From assembly GCF_018139145.2 (NCBI RefSeq), contig NC_059478.1, forward strand, positions 20,553,001 to 20,617,000: a stretch of DNA of 64,000 nt, given 5' to 3'. The notes beneath the pieces are model-generated. The model made no database searches. It was given only the letters and a program-made list of their open reading frames with translations, and was not told where the DNA came from. The DNA is from Gymnogyps californianus. Lineage: Eukaryota; Chordata; Aves; Accipitriformes; Cathartidae. Of the stretch, positions 1 through 14,000 are shown in pieces. How positions within the stretch are numbered: position 1 is the first letter of the stretch; every line of letters begins with the position of its first letter. A program made the position numbers and the translations under genes.

Positions 1-3000
1 AGGTAAACAAAACTGTATTGCTGAACAGGGAAGTTCCTTCTACAGTCAGAATTAAATCTCACATACCTATCCAGACAAATACTGATTAAGTTAATATGAG
101 ACATGCAATATAAAAGTTCCTTGTGAAAGATAACACAAAATGAAAAATGCTAGAATCTGTACTACAGAATTTCAAAGGAAAGATGCTCAAATTCCAAGTT
201 CCTCTAAATCCTGGATCAGGGTGCTGCGGGCACTAATAAGCCTGAATGGCCCTGACCAGCCTCACCTGGAGCCCCCCCCACACCCATGGGCTCAGGAGCT
301 CTATTTAAGTTCAGCCCTGAGCCCCTAGTTCTTGTTGGAGCTATGCTGGAGGAGTGCTGATCTCCTGCACAGTCACAGCCTGGCTATGGCCCCTGTTGAT
401 CCCCTGCCCATGGGATGGTTTCCCAGCTTGGTATCAGTCCTACCTCATTTTTATGAATCTGCCTGGCAATTGCTGGCTCTTAGCCTTGCTTATAGACTGA
501 CTTTCTGGCCTGACCTTGGACCTGCCTCATCACCATGATACTGCCTTATGGTATGGGCTCTTGGTTGGGTCTGTCCATCATCTCTGGGTCTGTCTTGCTT
601 GCGTACTGTGGGGGTGGTCCCTGGGGTTGTGGGATCTCCCTTGGCTCATGTTCTCTTAGCAAGCAGCTCTGCTCTTGCTGCCTCCTGACGTGTTGCATCT
701 TTGTAATATAAATCTGAACTCTTAAAGGTTCATGTAATTTGCAGAAGTCCCAGCGTGCTGCTCGTAGCCTGGATCCAGTGAGTACTTCCATTCAGTGCCT
801 TCCTATGTTCTGTATTTCTTGTATGCAGAGCTGTCCCATCTAAATAGATACTGATCCTGCATTACTTATTGCTGTATGGCACAAACTCAGTTTTGGTAGG
901 ACTTACTACATGTTGCAAAAGAGGCTACTATAATTCTAGACTTAACTATTCCTATAAATGCAAATGGATAGTCCTTGTCCCCACTACAGTCACTTCCACT
1001 TTCTCTCTGCAGAAATACCTTGCCGCTTCTATGTCCTCTGCTGCAACATCCCAGTTTGAGTAGGTGAGGAGCAATGTGTGCTGACTTCGAGCTGCCCACC
1101 TTGCCAGGCTGACAGGTGCTCCAGGAAACTGAATTGCATTGTAGAGGCACCTGAGCATCTGACACTATGTGTGAGCCAGTAAGCCCTGATGGATCAGACT
1201 TCACTACATGTAGTTAGATGTTTTTTGCATTCTGCAGCCCATTGCATCTTGTAGTACAGGTATTAGGAACACTTTTCCACTGTTAATGAAATTCTCTATC
1301 TTGCTGCCCTGGAGAAGTCAGTATTGCTTCTAAGGTCATCTTGCTATGTTGGTTTCTCTCAAACACCTACCTAGTAATGAAACGACTGTGAATATGGAAA
1401 TCTCTCATCCCTTCTTCAGTGTACCACACAGTACAGATACATCTATCATGCCTTTGTAGAGAAGGCTAAGTATTATTTCTATTTTATGGTTGAAAAAAAT
1501 CTAAAAGGATTCTATAGTCCTGTCATTAAAAAGTGTTTGTCACCATTGCAAAATTAATTTACAGTTGTATAAAAGAAATGCTTTCCCCAACAACCCAAAA
1601 ACTGTTACCCATGCAGCTGGAAACTGCTTTGAGGTACAATGGTAGGCCCAAATAAAGAGGCTCTCATATCACCTAGGACTTTTTGAGAAATTTCTGTGTA
1701 AAACAGTGAGGAACTAACATATTTCAATGTTTTAATGGTGCATATTAATGAAATCTAAACTTCAGATTAATAGCCTGCATACAGTTTTATTATATTTAAG
1801 TAAAGATTAACTCTTCAATAGTCCTTTTCATATGAAAAATATTGTATTTCTGTTGTATGAAGTTGTCTGTAGTTTAGCTAATGTAAAGACTTGTATCTAG
1901 AACTAAGATTTTGGAAACAGATTTGCTAGTTGACTCCTACTGTAGGAATGCTCTGCAGAACACAAATTCTGAAGATATTGTATGAAAAAATAATTTTATT
2001 TTAAACTATACTTATTAAGAAACATCACAAGGCTATAAATTAATACATCCTTAAATATGTTAAATTTTGTAAGACGCTCTATGACATCTAATCTATTGAA
2101 CACATGAAGGGGATCTGGGAGGACTTGTGCCCTTTGTTCTGCCAGGGACTCCAGAGGTTATGTTCCAAGCAGTGTACAAAGTGTGAAGTAAATTAGATGA
2201 ATGCTGAAAATAGATTTTCTCAACCTTGTACGTATTTCAGATCATTATCTCCTGTGTGGCTTTTGACAATGTACTTATCTGATAGGCACAAATTCATTGC
2301 TGACATGACATTGAACCAACGGCACTGGAATAAATTTGAATCTGTATCTATTGCCTTAATGGAGATGCATAATATTTACCTGATAGGAATGTTGTGAGAG
2401 TAATTCTTGCACAGTATTGTCAAGTGAATAAAAGTTTTGCTTATGACAAAGGTATATAAGCCTATCCAAACAAATTCTAATATTCTATGCAAAATGATTT
2501 AATTCTTTTCCTCCCAGCCCAGATTTAAATTAACAAACCATCAAGGGACCCTAATAATGAAAATAAGTGCAGACTTTTCTCTGTCAATTGAATCAACATC
2601 TTCAAAAGATTTAGAGCTTCTTTAGGTTATAAAGCTTAGATACCAATTATCTTCCTTAAAAATGGTTATGGTGATAGTAATACAATATAACACACAATAG
2701 TTGTCACATTGCAATACTTCAAACTAATACACTTCAGACTTATTTCAATAAACCTGTATGAAACAACTTTCAGTTACACCTGGTAAGGTGTGGATTGAAT
2801 GGATACTGAAAACTTTTATACTGTGAAAGGACACATTAATTACATGAGAAACAGCACAACTTTGCTGGGGCAGAAATCTCTCTCATTCCCACTTTTCTTA
2901 GTGATTCCTGGCCATATTGCTTAAATAATCATTTAATTCCTATGTATGTCCAACTGCAAAGGAGGAGTGGCTCATGCCCTTCTACTTGGGCCTGCAGGCC

Positions 3001-6000
3001 AGCAATAGCATGGGTAGCCTTTAGTAACACTGTATGATCTTACCCCAATTTGTGAATATTTATGAAAACTGTTTTTATTTCCTGGATGACCACATTAACT
3101 TAGTTGGCCAGCAGATGTAGATTTCCACTTTCCTTCAACTTATGCCTCATTTGATCTTACAGCCTTCATACAGGGGAAATTTTTTTTTTTTTTTACTGGC
3201 TTGATGGCTGCTCAACAAAAAGAAATGGCTCTCCAAACTGCTGAAGTTCTGGGACTCCCTTTTTCTTAAACAGGGGCAGACAGCGGATGGGAATTTGAAG
3301 ATACTATTTGAAAAAGAACCTCCAAGCTTTGATTACTTAACAAATAAAGACACCCTGAAATGATATTTTGTGTGGTTAAAAATAGAAGTGCTCATATCTT
3401 AAAGCTGTTCAAAACCATGCCTGAACCAAAGGGGCCCCATTAAGCTTGAGTGTAGTTGACTGTAGTCTATGGATACCCTTGGTGTTACGGTATCTGCTTA
3501 CATCAGTACTGAATTTCACCCAGAGCGTGTTTGGAGTGATGAGGACTATAAAAAGTTATTGTATATGAAATGCTATGTTATGTCAATATCATACTGCTAC
3601 AGCTTGTAAATTCACATTGATCTGTATAATAAAAGATGTTTACAGCAGTAATGAACTCAATCAAGCACATGTTTGCTGATATATGAAAAAAAAAAAGCCA
3701 TCTTGCTGGGCATTTGATTTCCAGGAGATAATCCCAGACAGTACTCTGAAGATTAGAGAGACAGGAGGTAAGATGCTGTGACAGGCTGGCAGTATCTGCC
3801 TGAAACACCATCCCCTATTAGCAGGTGTTGGTGCTGCTGGGAAGCTGTTGCATGGATTTTGCTAACGCACTGAGCAGATGGCTTATTATGAAAGAAATGG
3901 GTGTTGCTTTTTGAAGCAAAAAATACGTACGGGCTGAGAAGTCTTGTAGCGACAATCCTGAGGGAATATAAAGTATAGGGAGGGAACTTGAGCTGAACCT
4001 TGCTTCTTCATTGGTAATGTTTTCTAGTCAGATGCTAGGAAATGGGTGGTTTTTGACAGCACAGACTGTTTGGACATAGTTTTATAGCAAGTGGGAAAAT
4101 GCACCTGTTCAGAAAAGCACAATTAATTACTTAATATATTCCAAGATGAATGTCGTGCAAACAGAAGAAAACACACTTGGAATAGCTAAGTTTCCTATTA
4201 TACAGCTACATGCCGGTTCTCTTTCAAAGCTTTTGAACGTCATGATTGTTACTTCTAATGTTTTGAAACTCTGTCTGTTTGGCATTCCCCAAGCACTGAC
4301 AGTTGCATGAAGATACAACCCGTTTCAACAGCAGAGGCAAAATGCAACTTGAAGTTTTCTGAACCATATCAGACTGTGCATCCTACTGCAGCTCTGTAAG
4401 CTGATGGTTGAGTGGACAGGAGAAATAGGTTTGCATTTCAAAGCCTATTTTGTGACTTTGTTCAAAGACCAATATTCTTTAGAGAATTTAATTATCCTCT
4501 TTGTAATTTGAAGAAATTATATTTACTGACTTTGAGATGGATTACATACATGCAGCATTGCAGTGCTCATAATTATTCAGGGAGTATGTTACTAATAACA
4601 GGAAAGGTGAAATAGTAACTGTGCTCAAATAAATAATCAACCTTTCTCTGAAAGATAGGGTTGATCTGATTGCCCCCATCATTCTTCTACTATAACAATT
4701 AAAAGTCATAAAGGTACCCAGGATCCCTGGATGGAAAAACAGGAAAAAACTAAGAAAATTCATAGAAATTTGTAGATTTCTGAGAAAGCACATGCTTCCT
4801 GATCTCAGGTTTTCTGTTTTGCCTATGTTTGTTTATTTGTGAAATAAGATGATCTTCATGCCATAAAAGGTATTTTTATTGCTAGTTCTATTTACAATAA
4901 TTCTCTAGGCACATCTGTTGTCTCAAGTGCATCAATGTTCAATATTTAAACTAGCTCAATGTTAAAAATAAAACTCTATTTAATGCTCCTAATCAAGCAT
5001 CTGTGTATTTAATACCTTGTTTTGGTTTCTTATTAAATTTTGTTAGCGCTAACGTTTCAACATGGAGGTAGCGAGCACCATCTACTTTCAGAGTGATTCA
5101 GAATGCAGATTACATTAAAAAAGAGTAAATCTGATCTGCTTCTGGGAAACAACAACTAAAAGCACATTCTGGAAGAGATTAATGCCTCCCGCCTCCCAGG
5201 AATGGAGATGAGAAAAAGCATTTATGCTGTCAGGCTCTGGTCTTTGCTGGGAGGCTGTGTCATAGGTTGTGATTTCCCAGCTGAGACCAGCATCTGTTTG
5301 TACCAGCCCTCCTCTGGAAAGGGGAAGCATTAGCTGCACCTTGGAAGTGAAGCTGTTTGTTAGAAAAAGCCTCCCAGGAGCAGAGCAGGGCACAGTCGTA
5401 TTGCCAAGCTCCAGGTTTGCCTGTGAAGCATAAAGCAACAGCTGGGTACAGTCTCCCATCATAAACTCTCATTTGCGATTTGCTGCTCTTCCCACTATAT
5501 AACATAATTTGCTCAGCAGAGAGATGCACCTCAGACTTTGGGGTGTAGAGACCTGGTTTAGAGTATGGCATGTGGACATACAGCTAAAACAAAGCAGGCA
5601 GTATCTGCTGTAGGCCCAAAGCAAGCTTTGACATGGAGATACCATGCAATGCATGTAAACCTTGTAAATGGTTTCATCTGCAGTCAGTGGCAGCATTCCA
5701 AATGACTAACGGAAAGAAAATCAAACCTTTCCCTACGAGCATCCTGTAACACAGCTTTCTCACAGCTGTGAGAAAAATAAAGAATGCTTACATGGGGACA
5801 CGCTTAGATCCCATTGCCTCTGCTTTAGCATGGGATTTCTTTCATTAATATTTAGATTTGTTCCTACAAACACTTACCTACACAAACAAGCATGTGAATT
5901 TCCATGAGATTACATGTTTGTGGGCAGAAATTATACCTCTGCTTCTTTTTTGACAAACCTAACAAAGATTTGAGTGGTAAATAAACTATGATTTCCGCTT

Positions 6001-7019
6001 ATCAGTAAAAACCACAATGTAAACTGTAATCAAACCCAATGAAAAATACCATGTCTGTAAAAAGTAAGAAATTCTTCAACTTTACAAGCTACAAATCCAT
6101 ACCACACATGAGAAAACAGTGTGACATCTCTCTAGGATTCCCTAAAGGATTTTTCATGTGGCTTTCTGTCCTTAGCAATCATTCTAGTATTTGCAAGAAA
6201 CCCACAATCTGTTCCTATTAAAAGATCAGCTTACCTTGCAAGATGTTAAAGTAGAACAAAAAACATTATGTTGATCAAGTTGCAATTAAATTTTCAACCA
6301 ACTTGCTTTACATCATTTAACATTGACAACTTTCTCCGTTCCAGTCCTTTCTGACCAGGAAAAAGAAAACTTTAAACTAAGCCTACTGAAAATACTTATT
6401 TCTAACTACCTTAGAAAGAGATTCTCATGGAAGGCCTATTTTAGCCAAGAGATTGTGCAGAGAAGGTTAGACTGAAATTGATTTTAAAGGTATGTAGTAG
6501 TGAGGAATTTGTGATGTAAGAATGTAATAGTATGAATAAAGTAAGTTAATTAATTGATAAAACAGAAGAAAACCCAAACATTAGCAACCAGAATAAGTCA
6601 ATAAAGGATTACGGCTAGTTCCACGGCAAACATAAATCAGCCTAAATCCAATGCCATGGTGATTTCCACTGCTTGTGAATCTGGCTCCTAACCTTGATAA
6701 ACAAAGAGGATACTACATAATCTACTCAGATAATGGATTAAATTTCAGTTGGGCTTTTATTTATTCTTTTCAAAAAAGATTTTTTTTGAAGTTTTTTATT
6801 CTTTTGATAACATTTTTTAAAATCTTCATTTGACAAATGTTTCTCCATTTTTTTAATCTTCAATGCATTTATCTGATTAGGTCATGTGCCTTATGCTAGG
6901 ATGCAAAGTATTTCAGGAAAAGACTGAAATGGCTCTTCCAGAGCGGCAAACAGCATTTATGCACACAGGAGGAAAACCATTGGTTAGAAGATCAAACGGG
7001 AAGGAGAAAAAAATGGTTT
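1..7019. other. Non-coding flank upstream of TTLL7
   Basis: No open frame in this AT-rich stretch shows a recognisable protein, and the frames of 60-115 codons on both strands look random. It holds short homopolymer runs (poly-T near 3180-3194) and the GC-richer block described at 230-800. In mammals the next gene upstream of TTLL7 is PRKACB, transcribed divergently; none of its coding sequence is visible here, so this is probably intergenic DNA between the two. Confidence 0.7.
230..800 (+). repeat. Possible decayed solo LTR or other old interspersed repeat
   Basis: This block is clearly richer in G and C than the DNA on either side. It has a promoter-like order: a TATA-like CTATTTAAG at 301-309, a stretch rich in CTG/CCTG words, and a TTGTAATATAAA word near 701-712 where an LTR would carry its polyadenylation signal. 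No flanking target duplication or internal viral gene was found. The assignment rests on composition and layout only; the edges are approximate. Confidence 0.35.
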
Positions 7020-7028
7020 GAAAACGCG

Positions 7029-7034
7029 TATAAA
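7029..7034 (+). promoter_or_regulatory. TATA-like box at the upstream edge of the CpG island
   Basis: A TATAAA word in the context ACGCGTATAAATCAGC lies exactly at the border between AT-rich flank and CpG island. If functional on the plus strand it would place a start near 7060. CpG-island promoters usually lack a TATA box, and one such word is expected by chance in nearby AT-rich DNA, so this is only a candidate. Confidence 0.25.
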
Positions 7035-7290
7035 TCAGCAGAGACCCCCGGGTTTCAGCAGGTGACGACAGGACCCACCAAAGCGGCAGTCCGTCCGCAA
7101 ACAACCGCTGGCAGCTCCAGGGGCCGCACCCTCGCAGCGCCGCAGGCCCTTCCACCTGCCCCGGCGCACCCCGCCGCGGCTGCCCGCGCCGGCAGGAGGT
7201 CCCCGCTGCCGCCACCGAGGCCTGCGGGCGCCCGGGAAGGCTCCCCGCACCTCACGGCGATGCCCGCTCGGGGCTTCCGCGGCGCTCCTA

Positions 7291-7300
7291 GGGCGGGGCC
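7291..7300 (+). promoter_or_regulatory. GC box (SP/KLF-type site)
   Basis: GGGCGGGGCC matches the consensus bound by SP1-family factors. A second copy on the opposite strand is at about 8209-8217 (CCCGCCCCG). Such words are frequent in any CpG island, so occupancy is not implied. Confidence 0.45.
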
Positions 7301-7990
7301 GGCGGGGAGTGCCCGACCCGCGCTGCGCCGGCCTGCGCCCCTCCCCGCCCACGGCAGTCCTCCGCAGGGGTCCTGAGGCGCTTCCCGTCGGCCAGAGCCA
7401 GGCCCCGGGGTCCCTCGCCCCGCGGCGGCGGGGAGGCGCGGCTCTGAGGGGCCGAAGGGAGGCGGCCGCACCCGGCCCTGAGGGGAGCGCGCCCCACGCC
7501 TCACGGCGGCCGCCCACCGGCCCGGGCCGGTGAGGCGCTGCCCGCGCCGTTGCTAGGTCCCTCTGCTCGCGTCCTCGGGCAGGGAGGCAGCGCGGGCCGC
7601 TCCCACCGCGAGCGGAGCGGGGGGAGACCGGCGGCTCGGGAGGGCTGGCCCCCACCCCGGCGCCGCCTGCCCCGCTCCGCGGACACCGCCCGCCTCTCCT
7701 CAGGCGCTCTCCGCGCACGTACCTGTGTGGGAGGGCCCGTCCTTCCCGCCCCGCCTGGGCGGCCACCGGCGGTGCCCCCGCGCGGGGAGTGGTTTCTTCC
7801 AGCTCCCCGCCGTAACCTCCCGCTCCTCCTCCCGCGAGTGCCCGGGCCCGGCAGGCGCCGCATCGGATGCTGCCGCCCGCGAGAGCCCCGCCGCGCCGCC
7901 CGTGAGGCACAGCACGCTCCGCCCGGCCTGGCCCCGCGGCGCTCCCGCGCCGCCCGGGAGGACCGGAGCGCTCGAGGGCCTCCCGCCCCG

Positions 7991-8000
7991 ACAGGTAACG
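7991..8000 (+). other. TTLL7: Best candidate splice donor of the untranslated first exon
   Basis: ACAG|GTAACG at 7991-8000, with the intron starting at 7995, is the best donor-like site I see inside the CpG island and is followed by a G-rich intron start. Alternatives are CAG|GTGCGG (intron start 8433) and AAAG|GTATTA (intron start 8583). The exon has no recognised coding content, so a cDNA or RNA-seq junction is needed to choose among them. Confidence 0.4.
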
Positions 8001-11000
8001 GTGAGGGAGCGCGGCGGGGCGCTCGCCCTCTCCGCCCGCTCTTCGCCTCACTCGCCGCCCCTCGGCCCGACGCCTCCCCGGCTGCCCGTCGTGATTCAGC
8101 ATCGCCGCCCGCGAAGGAGGGGCGGCGGGGAAGGGCAGCCCTGCCCAGCCTGGGGGCTGCGGGCGCCGGGGAGCGGGCGGGGGAGCTGGGCAGCCGGGGG
8201 GTGCGGGTCCCGCCCCGAGCCGTGCTGGAGCGGGGTCTGTCGCCGGCTCGGGGCGATGCTCCGGGACGGGAGCGCGGGGGAGGGCCGGCAGCCCCCGACC
8301 TTCTCGGGTGCCCGGCCCGAGGGCGTGCGGGCTGCGGAGAAGTGCTGTCCGCAGAGCCAGCTCCCGGTCCCGCAGCCCTCCCCTGGGGCGGCGGCGGGGC
8401 CCGGGCCCGGGCAGCGCGGGGCGGCGGGGCAGGTGCGGGCGGGACCGCGCGGTGCCGGCGGGCAGCGGCCCCTCGGGAAGTTCCCTGAATGCAGCGGGCA
8501 GCCCTCGTGTTGGGAGGGGAGGATAACTGCGTGCGTGTCGCAGTGTGAGGAATAAGGAACAAGGAGGCGTTTCAGGATTAAAGGTATTAATTTTCTCTTC
8601 CCCCCCCCAATTTTACATGCGAAGTCCATCATCTGTGCAGGTCGTATCGCATGTACGGCCAGGTCTCTTCGGAGCCAGTTAAGGTTAAAATGGGATCGTC
8701 TGTTGGCAGTGGTACCCAGTGGAGGCTAAAATGTAGAACAAGTTAAATCTCTGGAGAGGCAAGTCAAATATCTTCCTGTGCTTTCTGCACTTAGTTGAAA
8801 GCCCATAATCTGTGGGATCTTTTTGAATTTCTGCTATTGAAACCACACATAATTGTAAGCAAAAGGGAAAAGCAATTGATGCTGGAATGTGAACATACTG
8901 CTGAACTCTGTGAAACTGACTTAAGGTCTCGATATTGATGGCTTTTGTACCTTTCTTATGTATTTGCAGTTTGAGTACCAAAATTAGATTTTATTCCTTC
9001 TCAAAAAAACCTCTAAACCAACCAACCCTCCCCAGTTCCATATGCTTTTCCGCCTAAATCCTGCATTAATTTTATGTACGAGGGTGTTAGTGCTTATCTA
9101 AATAATACTCAGAGATAACCTGCTGGTTGTTTTCACAATTGAAAGACTAGAAGCACTTTTCTGTGTGGGAATTGGTTGTCCCCCAAATTCTACAGAGTAT
9201 CTCAAAATATACAGTGTCTTGGCATCAGTAGAAGCTTTTGCCCCTGTTTTAAGTACTAGGATGCAGTTTTTAATAGAAATAGGATATGTGTCAATGCTAC
9301 TTCGAACAAAAAATGACAGAAGCAGTTATGCCAGGGGTTTTCCTACATGGTGAGTAAATATAGTGTCTACACTGACATATGGAAGTATTATTTTTGAAGC
9401 CAGATTCTCTGAAGGCAAATGTTGCAAAGTTTCAGAAAATTACATGAGCTATTTCATACAGAATATGGAATTTCTTTCATAAGGAAAGAATGTGTTTTTA
9501 CCTGTAGGTATCGGCAATATTATGCAAGTAAGTCTTGAACAATGGTTGTCAATTTGTTTTTTAGAAAAACGCCCCCTTTCTGTATTTCTGATGGTTTGGA
9601 TACATTCCACATATTTCCGAAGGGATCTGCCCACCAATTTGGGAGTGTTAGAAGAGGCCAGGAGATCAAGCTTGTCAGCAGTTATTAGGTAATTATTCCA
9701 GTAATATAGCAATCATTTTCGTAATCTGAGGCTCAGGTTTGCAATCAAGTAAGGGTTTGTTCCCACGCTCTTCCAAAGCTGACAGTGTTAAATGGGCAGT
9801 GTAGATTAAGTTGTGGACAAGTCTGAAGAACTGGGAGATGAATTGGTCAACAACCAGTTACACACTAAACCATCTTGCAACCTTTTGTATAGTTAGGATT
9901 TTCCCTAAGATCTTTATAATACTGTATGTTGATAATGAAAGCCATAAATATATTTTTGAAGGTGAAATGTGGCAGACTAATGCTGACTGCTGAATGTGCT
10001 TGCTCTGAATTCATCAAGAAAGACTGAAATATGATTTCTTGATTTGAAGCTCCATCTGTGGATATTTATTATAAGTTTTTAAAATCTCTGTAGGGTACAT
10101 ATGGCAAATGAGTCATTTCTTGAACTTCCACATTTTCTAATGTTCTGGATTTTTTTCTTTTTTTCTTCTTTATGTTTTAATGTTGTATTAAGGAGTATTT
10201 TTGCGTTGAATAGATACTTGCAGATGTCTCATACGAATTGAGAACACATTATTAATTTAAGGATGGAAATCCTTAGAAAACCAAGAAAATTGGAGTGAAA
10301 TCTTAACGTCTGAAATAGAGAAATTGATAATGTTTCCCAAGCCACCTTGCATCTACTTTTATAAAGCTTCTGTCTTGTCTTAAAAAATGCGCATGACAAC
10401 ATATTGCAAGATAATTTTTTGATATGTGAGTCACTAATGTTTTTTAGTTTTGTGCTATAATTTTATCAGTGTAAAGACAGCTTATTGAAACCAACAATGC
10501 TTATTTCTCGTATCAGTAAGTTTCTGCAAACCTTTAGAAAATTTTGAGTGTTATTACTGCCTTGAAGTGTTGTGACTTTTGGGCCAATTCTAAATCATAA
10601 AGACACTGAATTGTATCGGTAGGCTTTGTATCAGTCCCTGAAGAAAAAGATGACTGCTTGTCAGTCTTTTACTTTTTGATGAGGTATTTCCATCATCCAG
10701 AGTTGACACAGTGACTCTATAATGATTTGAGGGGGGAGGGAATAGTCGTATTTTCCTAAAAGAGGGCTAGAGTCTGTATGAAGATAGCGGGAGTTCATTT
10801 TATTTGGAAAGATGCATACAAACTGTCAAAGTTAAGAAAATTCATTGCAAATACCACAGCATACGTACTGGAGGATATTAGCTGGATTTTGTTTTTCCCT
10901 TGTGAACTTCAGAATATTTAGCCTCAGATTCACTTGTATTTTCTACACACCTAGTATGTTAATTGGGGCCGTTTGACTTCCGGCAGTAGGATTCAAATGG

Positions 11001-14000
11001 CCCTTATTAAGCACAAGGAAGCTCTTTAGAGCTCCATTAATGCTTACCTAAAACCCTGCCAGAATGGTACTTTGCAATTACTCCTTTTGCAGACATTCCT
11101 TTAAAGTTTACTGGAACCAATGAACCTTTTTAACATTAATATTTAAAATACTAATGTATTTTAAATTTAGAATGGAATTTGTTGATGTCTACTACACTGA
11201 TGGGTAAGAGAATCATCTGTAATTGAGAACGAATAGGGGAGAAAAAACGTTGTGACATGCTGAAGTGGACAACCTTTGAATCTGTTGGGTATTAAAGCAA
11301 ATCTTCCTATTCCACAGTAGCACCCCTCTTGGAGCCAGAAGCTCTTTCAGACCAGGAGGTTCCATAGTGCCTCGGTCTACTGGATACTCTTCTTTGTGGT
11401 GGTGGATGCAGGAACCTACAGGTTCTGTACGGGTTAAAGTCTTAGCTTTTTGCTTGTTCCCAATGTTCTTCCTTGCCTTCTCTCTTAAATGTTCATACAG
11501 CTGTACAAAATAGTTTTAAAATACTGCCACATTAATTTATACTCATTTATTGACATTTTTGCTCTTGCATTGAATTCTAAATATCTAAATATCTTTGCTT
11601 CAAAGGCAATATTTAAGAATATAATCACTTTTTTTTTGATGAGCATTCATCTCGGGCAACACAGAAACAGTACTGCTTTATGGAGAGCCCAAATTAGCAA
11701 TAATAATGAAAGAAATACGCAAGAAAACAACATTCTGATTTAGGACTCACTTTTCTCTTTCCTTCCTGTGGAGTGAGTGGCATGCCAATTCCCACTTACG
11801 CTCGTATTTGGTTTTGGAAGGATTCCAGATTGAAGTCCAATATGCACCACTGCTCAAATGCACCTTAGATGGCTACATTACTGTTAATTGATAGAAAAAC
11901 TGACTGCCTAAAAGGATGGAAGTGCTTTATGCTACAGTTCAGAAGCCCTTTCTGGCCAGCAGTAGTAACAAAGTACTAACAGTCACTCTTAAGAAGAAAG
12001 AAAGAAAGACTAAATCCACTTTTCGTATATAATAAATGCTGCAGAAAGAATTGAGTGGGGCGTGGGCTTCACAGTTAGACACAGCGATGTGTTGACAAGT
12101 TTATTTTCATCCTTGCTTAGTAGCAAAATGCTAAATATATTCTTCTTTGGTTACATTAAAGTATGTTTCCTTCCAACTTTGTCCTTGGGTTGACATGTGT
12201 TTGTTTTATTTTTAGCGCTTGAAAACCAGCACAGTAATAGCCCTATAGGGTGCAGTGGAAGCATTGGAGTATAGCATGAGAAAATGAAATCAGATGCTTA
12301 ATACTGAATTCATGCAGGTGAAGAGGCAAAGATCTAGGTGCTGTTTATGAACACAAAAAAGAGTGGACTGACAGGGCAGAAGATTATGAGATTTTTATTT
12401 ACTTGCTCAGAATGGACTTTTCTTGAAAAATATAGAATAGAGAGATGTGATGGAAGTCTGCATTTTCTTTGCTTTTGTGGGCGGTTGTCGTGTGTTTAGT
12501 GTTCATTGAACATGAAATTTCTGTGAATTTATTATATCGTTTTATCCTTCCAAGCTTACCTTGGTGGTGTGGGGGGTGGGAGAAATGTGCTAAAACACTT
12601 TATATGAATTATTGATGGAAGAGATCTGAAAGATGTGCAATTTATTCACCCAGGAAAAAACACCCTTTTTTATTACGTTGTATTTCATGTGGCTTTTTAG
12701 AGGGATATAATATTATCCTAACTTTTTATCTTTATGTCAACCTGAAGTCTTTGAAAGACTACAAATTACTAGTGAGCATTAACAATTAGGCATTAATTTG
12801 AATAAAAGATTCTTTGCTTAAAAATGAACAAGAGTGATGTGAGAACATGAATTTGGTACATTTTGTACCATTTTAAAAATGGAAGCATTTACTGAAAAGA
12901 ATGTTTCTGAGGATGGAGAGGATATATTCAGTAAGTAAAATAATGCATTACTGCATGACGAGACAGAAATCAGTGCTGTTTTGGACTGTTGCAAGGTCTT
13001 TAGTAGAGTTGGGAATCTTTAGGATATTGACCCAGAGCAGCATCCACAAGTGAAGAAATAGAAGAAAAGTAAGGGAACAATACAGAGTTAGATTTGAAAT
13101 TCTGGACACCAGTTGAGAAATGATGTGGTTAATGACCCCAAGCAGTTGCTTAAAAAAGCCTATATATTACTTTCCTCTGTTGCCTCTAGGTATGAAGAGA
13201 AAATGAAAGGGCATTGTGGCCTTTCTGCCAAAAGCAACACTCAGGAATACAAACACATATAGGAAGCAAGTCTTTGATATTTTCTGAGAAAATGAAATAA
13301 AACTTATGAGAAATGAAAATAAAAAAGAAGATATATTCTTGTGAGTGGGTGTTTGGGAACGCCTGATGCAGATAGTCAGCACACCATTTAGTTTCATTGA
13401 TAAAGAAGAAATACCTCTCAGTCAGTTGTGGGACAAGCATGCATAATGCTGTTCCAGCTGTTTGAGGATAATGGATTAATGGTCCAGTTGAGGCTGACTC
13501 TCTGCAACAGCTGGATGTAAGAAAATTGGAACCAAGACAGTATGAGGAGCCATGGGGAAAAGTCGTCTGTGGGAAGAGACTTCAGGAGAGCTGTCCAGAT
13601 TTCACTCCCAGTTCTGTGCTTCCATAGGAAATTGTGTCTCATTTGGTTGCACTGAGTTTCCTCCTATGATTTCCCACTGTTTCAAAGTCCTTGAATTCAT
13701 CTCTTCTTCAATTGTGGAAGATGTACCTGTCCAATCATGGCCCAAGTAGAGGCCTTAATCCTTGGTGGGCTGTTTTTTTTTGTTTGGTTGGTTGTTTTTT
13801 GTTTATTTTACGTAGAGTGAGATCTTCATGCTGGGCAACTTGGATGGGATTCATCTCACCAATGTTTATATGCCTACAATCCCGATACCTGCAGCTGCCT
13901 ACACTGACTGTATGTAGGCTGTCTGTGAAGGCAGCCCAGAGAAACCACCTCAAAATCTACATTGTAGGGTCTACATTTATACAGATGAATCCACTGTTGT

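Larger units (their letters stand above)
7020..8570 (+). promoter_or_regulatory. TTLL7: CpG island, probable TTLL7 promoter and first exon
   Basis: The sequence switches abruptly from AT-rich DNA to about 1.5 kb that is very rich in G, C and CpG, then returns to AT-rich DNA near 8570. It is the only CpG island in the window and lies upstream of the coding exons on the same strand, as expected of a housekeeping or neuronal promoter. It contains several GC-box words (7291-7300, 8209-8217) and several usable splice donors. Open frames of over 300 codons here occur on both strands and in several frames at once, as expected when stop codons are rare through composition, so none is called a gene. 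The transcription start cannot be fixed from sequence. Confidence 0.85.

Noticed and set aside
5115..5696. Three overlapping minus-strand frames of 75-115 codons in the upstream flank
   Set aside because: They overlap one another in different frames, have no domain and no promoter or splice context.
7035..8562. Long open frames (up to about 355 codons) on both strands of the CpG island
   Set aside because: They overlap each other in several frames on both strands and translate to Arg/Pro/Gly/Ala-rich strings without domains, as expected of GC-rich DNA with few stop codons.
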